From: Psychromonas sp030397575
GTDB taxonomy: Bacteria; Pseudomonadota; Gammaproteobacteria; Enterobacterales; Psychromonadaceae
DNA: 64,000 nucleotides
Assembly (NCBI RefSeq): GCF_046250175.1
Contig: NZ_CP176468.1
Direction: 5' to 3' (one strand)
Under the pieces are notes generated by a model. That model worked only from the letters and a program-made list of their open reading frames with translations. It was not told the DNA's origin and made no database searches. This document shows positions 8,058-17,152 of this stretch, piece by piece (position 1 is the first letter of the stretch; every line of letters starts with the position of its first letter). The translations under genes and the position numbers were made by a program.

Positions 8058-9863
8058 ATGAATAATAACATTGAAGATATCACTTTTCCTTTTAGCGCTG
8101 TGCAGGGACAAAAGCAATTTAAACTAGCCTTGTTATTAGCAACCGTGAACCCATTAATTGGCGGTGTATTAATCTCTGGCCCAAGAGGCTGCGCAAAATC
8201 GACCTTAGCGCGCGCGGTGGCAGACCTTTTACCTGTGACTGAACACACTGTTTCACAATTTGTTACCTTGCCTCTAGGTGCTAGTGAAGAGATGTTAATT
8301 GGTACCCTGGACTTAGACCATGTATTAAAAGGTAAACAAGTTAAGTTCTCACCTGGTTTATTACAAAAAGCGCATACTGGTGTGCTTTATGTTGATGAGG
8401 TTAACTTATTGCCTGATCACCTTGTTGATCAAATCCTAGATGTGGCAAGCAGTGGGGTTAACATTGTTGAGAGAGATGGTGTTAGCCATCGTCATGATGC
8501 TCGCTTTACACTGATAGGCACAATGAATCCTGACGAAGGTGAGTTACGCCCACAACTAAAAGATCGTTTTGGCTTAATGGTTGAGTTAGATAATCAATAC
8601 AGTATAGAAGAGCGTATTAGCATTATTAAAACACGCCAAGCATTCGAACTCGATAAAGTGGCTTTTTGTGATGAATACCAGGCACCACAAATTTCACTGC
8701 AACAACAAATAAGTGACGCGCAGGAATTACTGCCTAAAGTAACCTGTGATGATGCTTGTTTAATTGAAATCGCCACACGCTGTCAGCAAGCTAATGTGGA
8801 TGGTTTACGCGCAGATATTATGATGCATCGTGCGAGTTTAACCCATGCTGCTTGGTGCGGTAGATCGGCTGTCTCGTTACAGGATATAGAGGAAGTTGCG
8901 CCATTAGTACTATTACATCGTTCGCAACCATCTGGGACACCACCGAGTTCGCCGCAATCGCCCGATGATGCTGCTAAAGATAAACCCCAAAACGGAGGTT
9001 TTTCTCGTCCAACACCTCCTCAGTCAAATGATCCTAAATCGCAAATATCTGAGCACAAATCAGAGCAGGAAAGTCAATCGAGTAACGATCAAGATGACAC
9101 CTCTGAACCTTCTGGTGAATGGGGAGCAATGCCACCACAATCAGGTGAAAAACAAAAAACGGTAATGCAAGCCATTGAATTACCAGAATTACATTATAAG
9201 TCATTAACTCAAGTATTGAATAACAGCGTACTGCAAGGCGAGTTACAACAAAATGTACAAGGTAAAACAGCAAAAGGGTTAAGAAAATCAACTTTAGATA
9301 GCCACAAACCAGATTGGTTTAATACCCTGTCTAAAAATTTAGGGCAGTGGCCGCCTACACAGTTTAGTTTTAAAAAAGCTAAAACAGGGCAAGCTAAACA
9401 TCACCTCGTTTTATTGGATACGTCGGCTTCCACACTAGGACAAAGTTTATCGTCATTAGCCAAGTCAGTAGTAATGAATATCGCAGATAGTGCTTACCTT
9501 CAACGCGAAAAAATGAGTCTATTAGGGTTTGGTAATAATCAAGTTGAAACCTTAATTAAAGCGGGTAAAGCGCCTAAAAAAGTACAAAATTTATTGGATG
9601 ATATTAGTGCAGTAGGTGGTACGCCTTTACGTCAAGTATTAGAAAAGGCGTTACAGAGTATTAAACAGTTAACAATACAAACGCCTGACCTTGCGTTGTT
9701 TTGTTACTTGATCACCGATGGTCGTAGCCGTGTAGATATTGATGATTTGAAATTAAAGGTACCTACGTTATTGGTGGATATCGAAAAATCTACCATAAAA
9801 CGTGGTCGAGGTAAGCTCCTAGCAGCACAATTAGATGCGCAATATTTTACACTTTCATCTTAA
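8058..9863 (+). CDS. ChlI/ChlD-type fused chelatase ATPase subunit, likely partner of CobN
   Basis: A 601-residue AAA+/VWA fusion. The N-terminal AAA+ domain (about 1-285) has Walker A GPRGCAKST, Walker B VLYVDEVNLL, and the GTMNPDEGELRPQLKDRFG segment with the sensor and Arg-finger region of magnesium-chelatase I subunits. A Pro/Ser/Gln-rich acidic linker follows (about 295-365). The C-terminal VWA domain (about 405-601) carries the MIDAS motif DTSAS. Proteins of this type drive metal insertion by the large CobN/ChlH subunit. The genome segment has cobN but no cobS or cobT, so this protein probably energises CobN. It starts 9 bases after cbiO. Confidence 0.85.
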   Translation: MNNNIEDITFPFSAVQGQKQFKLALLLATVNPLIGGVLISGPRGCAKSTLARAVADLLPVTEHTVSQFVTLPLGASEEMLIGTLDLDHVLKGKQVKFSPGLLQKAHTGVLYVDEVNLLPDHLVDQILDVASSGVNIVERDGVSHRHDARFTLIGTMNPDEGELRPQLKDRFGLMVELDNQYSIEERISIIKTRQAFELDKVAFCDEYQAPQISLQQQISDAQELLPKVTCDDACLIEIATRCQQANVDGLRADIMMHRASLTHAAWCGRSAVSLQDIEEVAPLVLLHRSQPSGTPPSSPQSPDDAAKDKPQNGGFSRPTPPQSNDPKSQISEHKSEQESQSSNDQDDTSEPSGEWGAMPPQSGEKQKTVMQAIELPELHYKSLTQVLNNSVLQGELQQNVQGKTAKGLRKSTLDSHKPDWFNTLSKNLGQWPPTQFSFKKAKTGQAKHHLVLLDTSASTLGQSLSSLAKSVVMNIADSAYLQREKMSLLGFGNNQVETLIKAGKAPKKVQNLLDDISAVGGTPLRQVLEKALQSIKQLTIQTPDLALFCYLITDGRSRVDIDDLKLKVPTLLVDIEKSTIKRGRGKLLAAQLDAQYFTLSS

Positions 9864-10410
9864 AACAGAGCAACATAAAGGAATCAAATGACCAACAAAG
9901 CAAGTTGTCCTGCACTATTTTTAGCGGCACCCGCATCGGGACAAGGTAAAACGACCATAACATCAGCGATTGCACGTTACTTTACTGAGCAAGGTAAAGT
10001 GGTACGCGTGTTTAAAACAGGCCCTGATTACCTTGATCCGCAAATTTTAGCGCAAGCATCACAAGCCCATGTTGAACAGTTGGATATGTGGATGGCAGGT
10101 GAAGCTTACTGTCAGCAAAAGTTATTTGAAGCTCATCTTAAAACAGAGCAACATAAAGGAATCAAATGACCAACAAAGCAAGTTGTCCTGCACTATTTTT
10201 AGCGGCACCCGCATCGGGACAAGGTAAAACGACCATAACATCAGCGATTGCACGTTACTTTACTGAGCAAGGTAAAGTGGTACGCGTGTTTAAAACAGGC
10301 CCTGATTACCTTGATCCGCAAATTTTAGCGCAAGCATCACAAGCCCATGTTGAACAGTTGGATATGTGGATGGCAGGTGAAGCTTACTGTCAGCAAAAGT
10401 TATTTGAAGC
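9855..10410 (+). repeat. Exact 278-bp tandem duplication
   Basis: Bases 9855-10132 are repeated at 10133-10410 without any difference that I can find. The unit starts in the last codons of the chelatase gene (TCATCTTAAAAC), includes the ribosome-binding site AAAGGAATCAA, and covers the first 245 bases of cbiA. Perfect identity points to a very recent event or to an assembly error. Confidence 0.95.
9888..10169 (+). pseudogene. Truncated duplicate of the cbiA 5' end
   Basis: The first copy of the tandem duplication keeps the cbiA ribosome-binding site and start. It encodes the first 81 residues of CbiA, including the P-loop PASGQGKTT, and then runs into the duplicated intergenic sequence, adding a short foreign tail (ending KTEQHKGIK). 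Its stop overlaps the ATG of the intact copy (ATGA), so ribosomes finishing here could restart on the full gene. A 93-residue P-loop fragment lacks the amidotransferase domain and should have no synthase activity. Confidence 0.85.
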
Positions 10411-11605
10411 AGCACAACAAGCGGATCTAATTTTGGTTGAAGGAGCAATGGGGTTATTTGATGGCGAACCTTCAAGCGCAGATTTAGCGGCACGTTTTCA
10501 TATTCCCGTTGCAATTGTGATGGATGTAAAAGGCATGGCGCAAACTGCGGCTGCTGTGGCAATTGGCTTAGCTAATTTCCGTGATGATTATACTTGCCAT
10601 GGTTTGATCGCAAATAACTGTAGCAGTGAACGTCATGCGCAATTAATTCGAGATGCCTTAGGTGAACAGCTGCCTTTATTAGCTTGCTTGAAAAAAGATC
10701 CTGAAGTGGCATTACCTGAACGTCATTTAGGTTTAGTACAAGCCAGTGAAGTCTTTGATGAATTAGAGGCTAAATTTACGCTTGGCTGCGAATGGTTAGT
10801 TGATGGCGTAAATCGTGCGGATGCTAATAGCCCGTTATTAAATTTACCTGCGCCTGTTGATTTTTACTCCGCTGAACAATCTCCAGTTCCACCATTATTA
10901 GTGGGTAAAAATATCGCAATAGCCCAGGATCTAGCTTTTAGTTTTATCTACCAAGCCAATACCCGTTTATTAGAAGAAATGGGGGCAAAGCTACAGTATT
11001 TCTCCCCATTACAGGGTGAGCAATTGCCTGAAGCGGACGCATTATGGTTGCCCGGTGGTTATCCTGAATTATACGCTGAAAATCTAGCAGCGAACGCTGC
11101 CTTACAATCGCAAATTAGCGCGTTTAATAAAGCAGGAAGACCTATCCTAGCGGAATGTGGTGGCTTTTTATATTGCCTCAATGAGCTGGTGGATTTGGAT
11201 GAAAAACATCATAAAATGCTTGGCTTATTAGATGGCTATGGAAGCATGTCAGGTAAACGTGGTTGTCAGGGAATGCAAAAAGCCATCTTACCCGAAGGTG
11301 AGATTCATGGGCATGCACACCATAGATCCCGTGCCATTATGAACATGCAGCCTATTGGTTACGGACAACGCCAACGTCATCCTGCACCTGGTGAAGCCAT
11401 TTATCGTACGGGAAACTTAACTGCGAGTTATTTACACCTGTTTTTCCCATCTAATCCTGTGTTAATTGCTGATATTTTTACCGGGAAATTACAAGCGGTT
11501 GACCAGAAAAAGTTAGTGGCGTGGGAAAACTACAATCATCAATCTGTGGCGAGCCCAGTTAGCAAAGAGACTCAGCAGCAAGCAGCAATGCAAGCGCAGC
11601 AATAG
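10166..11605 (+). CDS. cbiA: Cobyrinate a,c-diamide synthase
   Basis: A 479-residue protein. The N-terminal dethiobiotin-synthetase-like ATPase domain has the P-loop PASGQGKTTITSAIARYF, DYLDP, and EGAMGLFDG. The C-terminal class I glutamine amidotransferase domain (about 245-450) has the nucleophile Cys in ILAECGGFLYC and the His in NLTASYLHLFF. The length is normal for CbiA. It uses glutamine and ATP to amidate the a and c side chains of cobyrinate. It is the intact copy after the tandem duplication. The C-terminus ends in a Gln/Ala-rich tail. The aerobic homologue is called CobB; the cbi name fits the surrounding genes. Confidence 0.94.
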   Translation: MTNKASCPALFLAAPASGQGKTTITSAIARYFTEQGKVVRVFKTGPDYLDPQILAQASQAHVEQLDMWMAGEAYCQQKLFEAAQQADLILVEGAMGLFDGEPSSADLAARFHIPVAIVMDVKGMAQTAAAVAIGLANFRDDYTCHGLIANNCSSERHAQLIRDALGEQLPLLACLKKDPEVALPERHLGLVQASEVFDELEAKFTLGCEWLVDGVNRADANSPLLNLPAPVDFYSAEQSPVPPLLVGKNIAIAQDLAFSFIYQANTRLLEEMGAKLQYFSPLQGEQLPEADALWLPGGYPELYAENLAANAALQSQISAFNKAGRPILAECGGFLYCLNELVDLDEKHHKMLGLLDGYGSMSGKRGCQGMQKAILPEGEIHGHAHHRSRAIMNMQPIGYGQRQRHPAPGEAIYRTGNLTASYLHLFFPSNPVLIADIFTGKLQAVDQKKLVAWENYNHQSVASPVSKETQQQAAMQAQQ

Positions 11606-11618
11606 GAACAATAAAGTT

Positions 11619-12782
11619 ATGTGGCCGGAAACTAGCGAAACAGAGCAACCATTACGTAATGGTTTAACCACGGGAAGTTGTGCAACAGCTTGCTGTGTTG
11701 CTGCTGTGCGTGCGTTATTAGCCAACAAACAACCAGCCAGTGTTGAGATTACTTTGCCGCGTGGTGAAGTCGTTAACCTCGATATTATCGACTATCAATC
11801 CCTTGAAAAGGGCATGCGTACCAGCACCATTAAAGATGCCGGAGATGACCCTGATGCAACACATGGCGCAACCTTATTTGTCGAATTACGTTTACTGCCA
11901 ACGCCGGGCATTATATTTAAAGCGGCTGAAGGAGTAGGCACGGTAACACGTGATGGATTAGTACTGGCGATTGGCGAGCCAGCGATTAATCCAGTGCCAC
12001 GTAAAATGATGACAGGGCATCTTGAGCATTATGCGCAAGCATACCAGTATCAGGGCGGCTTTGAAGTGTCAGTAGGTATTGTTAACGGTGAACAAATCGC
12101 AACTAATACCATGAATAGTCGATTAGGTATCATTGGCGGTCTCTCTATTTTAGGCACCACAGGTATCGTACGCCCTTATTCTTGCGCTGCTTATATCGCA
12201 TCTATTCATCAAGGTATTGATGTGGCCAGAGTCAATGGTTTTACTCATTTAGCGGCTTCAACGGGTATTGCCAGTGAACATGCCATTAAAGAGTTTTATC
12301 AAATGGATGAGGTAAGCCTGATTGAAATGGGCGACTTTGTTGGGGCTATGCTGAAATATTTGCGCCGTGAAAAGATCGATCCTAAATCAGGGAACCGTAT
12401 TAAAAAGCTCAGCATTAGTGCTGGTTTTGGCAAGTTAACTAAGTTAGCCAACGGGCATTTAGATTTAAATAGTCGCCAGTCTAGTATCGATTTTGAGCAG
12501 TTAGCCACTATCGCAAAAGATTTGGGAGCTAGTGCTAAGCTACAACAACAAATTGTAACCGCAAACACCACCATTCAAGTACTTAATATGACTAAACAAG
12601 CGGGCTTAGATATCGCCACTGTGGTATGTGTTGAAGCGTTAAAATTTGCTAAAACCATTGTCCATGAATCCATTGAGGTGGAAGTCTGGGCTGTAAATAG
12701 AAAAGGTTTGTTTGTGGCAAATAGTCATCAAGATAAATTCGATGTTCATGGCAACATAATCAATCAAGCAAAGGCTAACTAA
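11619..12782 (+). CDS. cbiD: Cobalt-precorrin-5B C1-methyltransferase
   Basis: A 387-residue protein with the CbiD signature near the N-terminus (LRNGLTTGSCATACCVAA, about 11-28), the conserved TSTIKDAGDDPDATHGA segment (about 67-83), and GTVTRDGL. CbiD is specific to the early-cobalt (anaerobic) route and methylates C1 during ring contraction using S-adenosylmethionine. Its presence is the clearest sign that this island encodes the anaerobic pathway. The last base of the stop is followed directly by the cbiJ start. Confidence 0.95.
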   Translation: MWPETSETEQPLRNGLTTGSCATACCVAAVRALLANKQPASVEITLPRGEVVNLDIIDYQSLEKGMRTSTIKDAGDDPDATHGATLFVELRLLPTPGIIFKAAEGVGTVTRDGLVLAIGEPAINPVPRKMMTGHLEHYAQAYQYQGGFEVSVGIVNGEQIATNTMNSRLGIIGGLSILGTTGIVRPYSCAAYIASIHQGIDVARVNGFTHLAASTGIASEHAIKEFYQMDEVSLIEMGDFVGAMLKYLRREKIDPKSGNRIKKLSISAGFGKLTKLANGHLDLNSRQSSIDFEQLATIAKDLGASAKLQQQIVTANTTIQVLNMTKQAGLDIATVVCVEALKFAKTIVHESIEVEVWAVNRKGLFVANSHQDKFDVHGNIINQAKAN

Positions 12783-13576
12783 TGAGAGTTTTAGTCGTTG
12801 GCGGCACTGCAGATGGGCGTAAATTAGCAACTCAATTACATGAATTAGGGGTTGATGTTATCTACAGCATTGCTGGAATCGTGCGCAAAGCGACGGTACC
12901 TTGCCTGTCTATTAGTGGCGGTTTTACGCAATTTGGCGGGTTAGCTAAATACCTAATGGATAATAAAGTGACCCATGTTATTGATGCCACACACCCTTTT
13001 GCTCAAACTATGAGTAATACCATTGCCAAAGTGACTAAGGACTTGTCTATTACTGCCATTCGTTTTCACCGTAAAGCTTGGCAGAAAACAACACGGGATA
13101 ATTGGGTAGAAGTAGATGATTGGCCATGTTTGATTGAAAAAGTAGCTAAACATAACTCATTATTCATCACCGCAGGACAAGTATCACAATCAGTGATTGA
13201 TGCTTTATCTGCGCAGTCGAGTCAGGTGTTATTGCGCACTGCGATGCCCGCTAAAATTACTTTGCCAGCTAATGTCACCTGGTTAAAAGCAATTGGTCCA
13301 TTTCATCTCGAAGATGAAAAACAGTTGTTAGCAACTTACCATATTGATGCGGTGATCAGTAAAAACAGTGGTGGAGATGCCACTTATGCCAAGATTGAAG
13401 CTGCTGCGTTAGCGAATATTCCCGTTTATCAATTTAAGCGTCCCGTGCTACAAGCCTTAACTTATCAGTTTGATGATGCACTAAGTTGTATTGCATTATT
13501 GCAATCATCATCGACTTTAGCTGAATCTGAAGCCACATCTAATACCAGAATAATTGAGCCAAATAATGAAATTTGA
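12782..13576 (+). CDS. cbiJ: Cobalt-precorrin-6A reductase
   Basis: A 264-residue protein of the CbiJ/CobK family. It has an N-terminal nucleotide-binding glycine motif (VLVVGGTADGRKLA), the conserved DATHPFAQTMS segment (about 68-78), LFITAGQVS, and SKNSGGDATYAKIEAA near the C-terminus, where the family has its second conserved motif. It reduces the macrocycle with NAD(P)H. It overlaps cbiC by 11 bases. The last 25 residues are Ser/Glu-rich and not conserved. Confidence 0.93.
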   Translation: MRVLVVGGTADGRKLATQLHELGVDVIYSIAGIVRKATVPCLSISGGFTQFGGLAKYLMDNKVTHVIDATHPFAQTMSNTIAKVTKDLSITAIRFHRKAWQKTTRDNWVEVDDWPCLIEKVAKHNSLFITAGQVSQSVIDALSAQSSQVLLRTAMPAKITLPANVTWLKAIGPFHLEDEKQLLATYHIDAVISKNSGGDATYAKIEAAALANIPVYQFKRPVLQALTYQFDDALSCIALLQSSSTLAESEATSNTRIIEPNNEI

Positions 13577-14207
13577 TTATATCCACGATCCGAGTTTGAT
13601 CGAAAATGAAAGCTTTCGTCAAATCAGAACTTTAACTGATTTAGAACACTTATCTATTGAAGCGCAACAAGTAGTGATGCGCGTGGTGCATAGCGTTGGT
13701 ATTCCTGCTGTCGCAACACAAGTTAAATTCAGTGCGAATGCTTGCCAGTCTGGTATTGCAGCCTTAAGAAAAGGCGCGCCAATTCTATGTGATGTAGAGA
13801 TGGTAAAGCAGGGCATTACCAAACGAATGATTAATACCGATCCTTATTGTTTTTTGAATGCACCTGGTGTGCCTGAGCGAGCGAAGGAAACCGGTGAAAC
13901 CCGTACCATGGCTGCATTAACTGCATGGTTACCCTATTTAGAAGGCAGTGTAGTAGTTATTGGAAATGCACCAACTGCACTGTTTCGTTTATTAGAGATG
14001 ATCGACCAAGGATCGCCTAAACCCGCTTTGATTATCGGTATGCCTGTGGGTTTTGTTGGCGCCGCGGAATCAAAACAAGCTTTATGGGATCTACACCAAA
14101 CTTTAGGTATTGAATGCATCACACTGTTAGGCCGCGAAGGTGGCAGTGCAGTATCAAGTGCAAGTTGTAATGCCTTATTACGTTGTATTAAAGGGGAATT
14201 ATATTAA
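13566..14207 (+). CDS. cbiC: Cobalt-precorrin-8 methylmutase
   Basis: I use the ATG at 13566; an upstream in-frame TTG at 13554 lies deeper in cbiJ and has no better ribosome-binding site. The 213-residue product matches the CbiC/CobH family: the catalytic His is in MRVVHSVGIP, followed by GAPILCDVEMV (about 71-81) and VGFVGAAESKQAL (about 160-172). It moves the C11 methyl group to C12 to form cobyrinate. The stop overlaps the next start (TAATG), which suggests translational coupling. Confidence 0.94.
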   Translation: MKFDYIHDPSLIENESFRQIRTLTDLEHLSIEAQQVVMRVVHSVGIPAVATQVKFSANACQSGIAALRKGAPILCDVEMVKQGITKRMINTDPYCFLNAPGVPERAKETGETRTMAALTAWLPYLEGSVVVIGNAPTALFRLLEMIDQGSPKPALIIGMPVGFVGAAESKQALWDLHQTLGIECITLLGREGGSAVSSASCNALLRCIKGELY

Positions 14208-15622
14208 TGATGAATTTTTTCAGTAAATTAGTTAATAAATTAGGGTTAGCTTCCAGTACAAGTAACCAGATTAGATCGCATGCAACTGGCGTACGAGAGA
14301 TCTCGGTGATTGGCTTAGGGGTTGCGGAGAATGCCACGTTAAGTGAGCAAGCATTATTAGCGTTACAGTCGGCTGATTTAGTGATTGGCTCTGAGCGCCA
14401 ACTATTAACCTTAGAGAAATATTTAGCAGTACCGCCGGCTATCGACTCACTAGAAGAGGGGGAGCAACAAGCTGTTGAACCTAAGGGGGATCATCTTCCG
14501 CCAAGAACCGAAATACTGCCTAAATTAAAAGACTTAAAAGCGTTAATAGAAACAGAACAAAATGTAGTGGTGTTAGGGTCTGGTGATCCACTTTATTATG
14601 GTATTGGCACTTGGATTAGCAAAAACTTTAAAGACGCATCCGTCCGCTTCTTTCCTGCTGTATCAAGCATTACACAAGCTTGTCATAGTTTATCGATAGC
14701 GCAACAAGATGTGAATGTAGTGAGTTTACATGGACGACCTTTAGAAAGGTTAAAAGTGGCTTTAAAAGCGCAGCAAACCTTGTTGCTATTAACCGATCAA
14801 GATAGCTTACCTCAACATGTGGCTAGCGTTTGTTTAGAAAGTGGCTTTTTTGATGCGGAAATTATGGTGTGTGAGCGCTTAGGTTACAAAGAGCAAAAAA
14901 TATCACGATTCACTGCTGCTGAATTATGTGAAGCTGAAACGAATGGGCAACGACCAGCATTTGATACTCTACATGTCACCTTCGTCATTTGTGGGGAAAA
15001 TAGAGGCTTCTTACCTGAGTTTCCAGGGATTAAAGATGCCGATTTTGAAACCGGAGAATTAGGTAGTAAAGGGATGATCAGCAAACGTGAAGTGCGTTTG
15101 GCTATTTTATCATTATTGCAACCAAGCAAAGGTGATTTAATTTGGGACATTGGTGCAGGTTGTGGTGGCGTTTCTATTGAATTGGCTTATTGGCAATCAA
15201 AAGCCACTGTCTATGCTATTGAGCATAACCAAGAAAGGTTTAATTGCTTGATGAAAAATCAGATAAAATTTGGTGTTGTCAAAAATCTTAAACCGCAATT
15301 TTCGCGTGCACCAGAAGGATTAGCAACGCTACCTGCAGCAAATAAAATCTTCATTGGTGGAAGTGATGGTGAACTACCTACTTTATTAACGCAGTTATGG
15401 GCTAAATTACCTGAACATGGCCAAATCGTTGTTTCTGCTGTAATGGAAAAAACCAAAGCTCAGTTGTTAGACTTTTACTCTCAACGTGAAGACTTAAAAG
15501 ATGCTGAATTAGAAACATTACAGATTGCTGTCAATAAAAGTAGAACCCTAGGAGGGCAACTAGCTTACCGTCCTGCGCTAGCAGTTAGTTTATTTAGTTT
15601 CACTAAAAAGGCAGTGTCATGA
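14207..15622 (+). CDS. cbiET: Cobalt-precorrin-7 C5,15-methyltransferase/C12-decarboxylase, CbiE-CbiT fusion
   Basis: A 471-residue fusion. The CbiE tetrapyrrole methylase domain (about 30-250) has SVIGLGVAENATLSEQAL and the VVLGSGDPLYYGIG motif. The CbiT Rossmann methyltransferase domain (about 275-465) has SKREVRLAILSLL and the SAM-binding loop IWDIGAGCGGVSIELA. The two activities are separate proteins in Salmonella and fused in many others, like aerobic CobL. A 25-residue basic extension precedes the first domain. Two ATG codons lie side by side at the start. Confidence 0.94.
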   Translation: MMNFFSKLVNKLGLASSTSNQIRSHATGVREISVIGLGVAENATLSEQALLALQSADLVIGSERQLLTLEKYLAVPPAIDSLEEGEQQAVEPKGDHLPPRTEILPKLKDLKALIETEQNVVVLGSGDPLYYGIGTWISKNFKDASVRFFPAVSSITQACHSLSIAQQDVNVVSLHGRPLERLKVALKAQQTLLLLTDQDSLPQHVASVCLESGFFDAEIMVCERLGYKEQKISRFTAAELCEAETNGQRPAFDTLHVTFVICGENRGFLPEFPGIKDADFETGELGSKGMISKREVRLAILSLLQPSKGDLIWDIGAGCGGVSIELAYWQSKATVYAIEHNQERFNCLMKNQIKFGVVKNLKPQFSRAPEGLATLPAANKIFIGGSDGELPTLLTQLWAKLPEHGQIVVSAVMEKTKAQLLDFYSQREDLKDAELETLQIAVNKSRTLGGQLAYRPALAVSLFSFTKKAVS

Positions 15623-16356
15623 GCGAATTAACCTCAACACCAAACACGGCATTATTCATCGGTGTGGGTGTGGGACCTGGTGATCCTGAGTTATTAACGT
15701 TAAAAGCGTTCCGAGCGATTCAAGCTGCCGATGTGATCTGCTATTTAGAGAATGAAGCTGGGGAATCACAGGCGTTAACCATTGCCAGCGAGGCCTTAAA
15801 AGATCCAATTAAAACACAACAATACTTAGGTGTGCGTTTTGCTATGTCACGTCAGCGTGTTGCTGCTAATGCTGCTTATGATAAAGCGATTATGCAAATT
15901 CAAGCTGAGCTTAAGCAAGGTAAAACCGTGGTGTTTTTATGTGAAGGTGACCCATTATTCTTTGGTTCTTTCACTTATCTATTAGAACGCTTAGAAAGTC
16001 AGTATCAATCGCAAGTAATACCCGGTGTTCCAGCTTTTGTGGCGGCAACGGCTGAATTACAGCTGCCATTAACCGTATTAAAACAGTCTTTTGCAGTGAT
16101 CACGGGGCGTCATAGTGATGACAAAATTAAAGCCGCATTATTAGAGCATGATGCGGTTGTGATCATGAAAGCGGGGATTGAACGTCCACGTTTAATTAGC
16201 TTATTAAAAGAGACAAAACGATTTGATGATGCCAATTATTTGGAGTATGTCAGTCGTGACCAACAGAAAATAATTCGAGATTTAAATCAGTTAGATAACG
16301 TTGCAGGTCCTTATTTCTCATTATTTGTGATCACCCGAGAGGAGCTGACCGCGTGA
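15619..16356 (+). CDS. cbiL: Cobalt-precorrin-2 C20-methyltransferase
   Basis: A 245-residue tetrapyrrole methylase with the N-terminal motif GVGVGPGDPELLTLKAFRAI, the VVFLCEGDPLFFGSFTYL motif (about 108-125) and VIPGVPAFVAATAELQLPL (about 133-151). These features match the CbiL/CobI branch. It adds the C20 methyl group using SAM. It overlaps cbiET by 4 bases and cbiG by 4 bases. It should not be confused with the transporter accessory protein of the same name earlier in the island. Confidence 0.93.
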   Translation: MSELTSTPNTALFIGVGVGPGDPELLTLKAFRAIQAADVICYLENEAGESQALTIASEALKDPIKTQQYLGVRFAMSRQRVAANAAYDKAIMQIQAELKQGKTVVFLCEGDPLFFGSFTYLLERLESQYQSQVIPGVPAFVAATAELQLPLTVLKQSFAVITGRHSDDKIKAALLEHDAVVIMKAGIERPRLISLLKETKRFDDANYLEYVSRDQQKIIRDLNQLDNVAGPYFSLFVITREELTA

Positions 16357-17129
16357 TCCGCATTATCTGTTTAACAGAGATTGGTTTGCAACTCTCGAGG
16401 CGTTTACAGCACCTTTTAGATAGTGCTTCAACATCTGTAAACAGTGGTATTTGCTATAAACCATCACCTTTTAAGGAGCAGGTACAAGGCTACTTTACTC
16501 AAGGTGATACGCTTATTTTTATCTGCGCAACGGGTATTGTGATGCGAACCTTAGCGCCTGTGATAAAGGATAAATATAGCGATCCTGCGGTGTTGGTTTT
16601 AGATGAGCAAGGGCAGTTTGTGGTCCCGCTATTATCCGGTCACGAAGGTGGAGCGAATGAATTAGCGAGACAAGTTAGCGAATTGCTTGAAAACCAACTG
16701 GTGTTAACTACAGCAAATAGCTATTTAAAACCTAAATATGTAGTGGGAATGGGTTGTGAGCGTCATTGTCCTGAGCAGGTGTTACAAGGTTTGTTAGAGG
16801 AATGTTTAGTAAAAGCAGGACTTACCATAGACGACATTAGTGCCATTACTAGCATTGATATTAAAAACGATGAAGTGGGATTAATTGGCTTGGCTGAGAC
16901 GTTACAAAAACCTTATCTAACTTTTTCTGCTCAGACGCTAAGTTTAATGGAAGATCGCCTTTCCACTAAGTCTGATTATATTTTTAAAACTGTTGGTGTG
17001 TATGGCGTGGCAGAATCTGCGGCACTGTATCAAGCGCAGCAGCTAACTAATAACGGTAGTGAATTGCTACTTAATAAACATAAAAACAAACAAGCTACCT
17101 GTGCGATTGCCAGAAGTTATAGCCTGTAA
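16353..17129 (+). CDS. cbiG: Cobalt-precorrin-5A hydrolase
   Basis: A 258-residue CbiG with the N-terminal domain (LIFICATGIVMRTLAPVIKD, then VVPLLSGHEGGANELARQ) and the C-terminal domain (YVVGMGCERHCPEQVL, then LIGLAETL). The middle domain found in the roughly 350-residue enterobacterial protein is largely absent, so this is a short form with both core domains. CbiG opens the delta-lactone and releases acetaldehyde, a step unique to the anaerobic route. It overlaps cbiL by 4 bases. Confidence 0.92.
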   Translation: MIRIICLTEIGLQLSRRLQHLLDSASTSVNSGICYKPSPFKEQVQGYFTQGDTLIFICATGIVMRTLAPVIKDKYSDPAVLVLDEQGQFVVPLLSGHEGGANELARQVSELLENQLVLTTANSYLKPKYVVGMGCERHCPEQVLQGLLEECLVKAGLTIDDISAITSIDIKNDEVGLIGLAETLQKPYLTFSAQTLSLMEDRLSTKSDYIFKTVGVYGVAESAALYQAQQLTNNGSELLLNKHKNKQATCAIARSYSL

Positions 17130-17152
17130 ATTATTAAAAACTAGGAAATAAA

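Noticed and set aside
10133..10410. The cbiA duplication as a mobile insertion
   Set aside because: The unit has no inverted ends and no foreign sequence. It is a simple tandem copy of the local DNA.
11513..11728. Minus-strand frame across the cbiA-cbiD junction
   Set aside because: It overlaps two well-supported genes and has no recognisable features.
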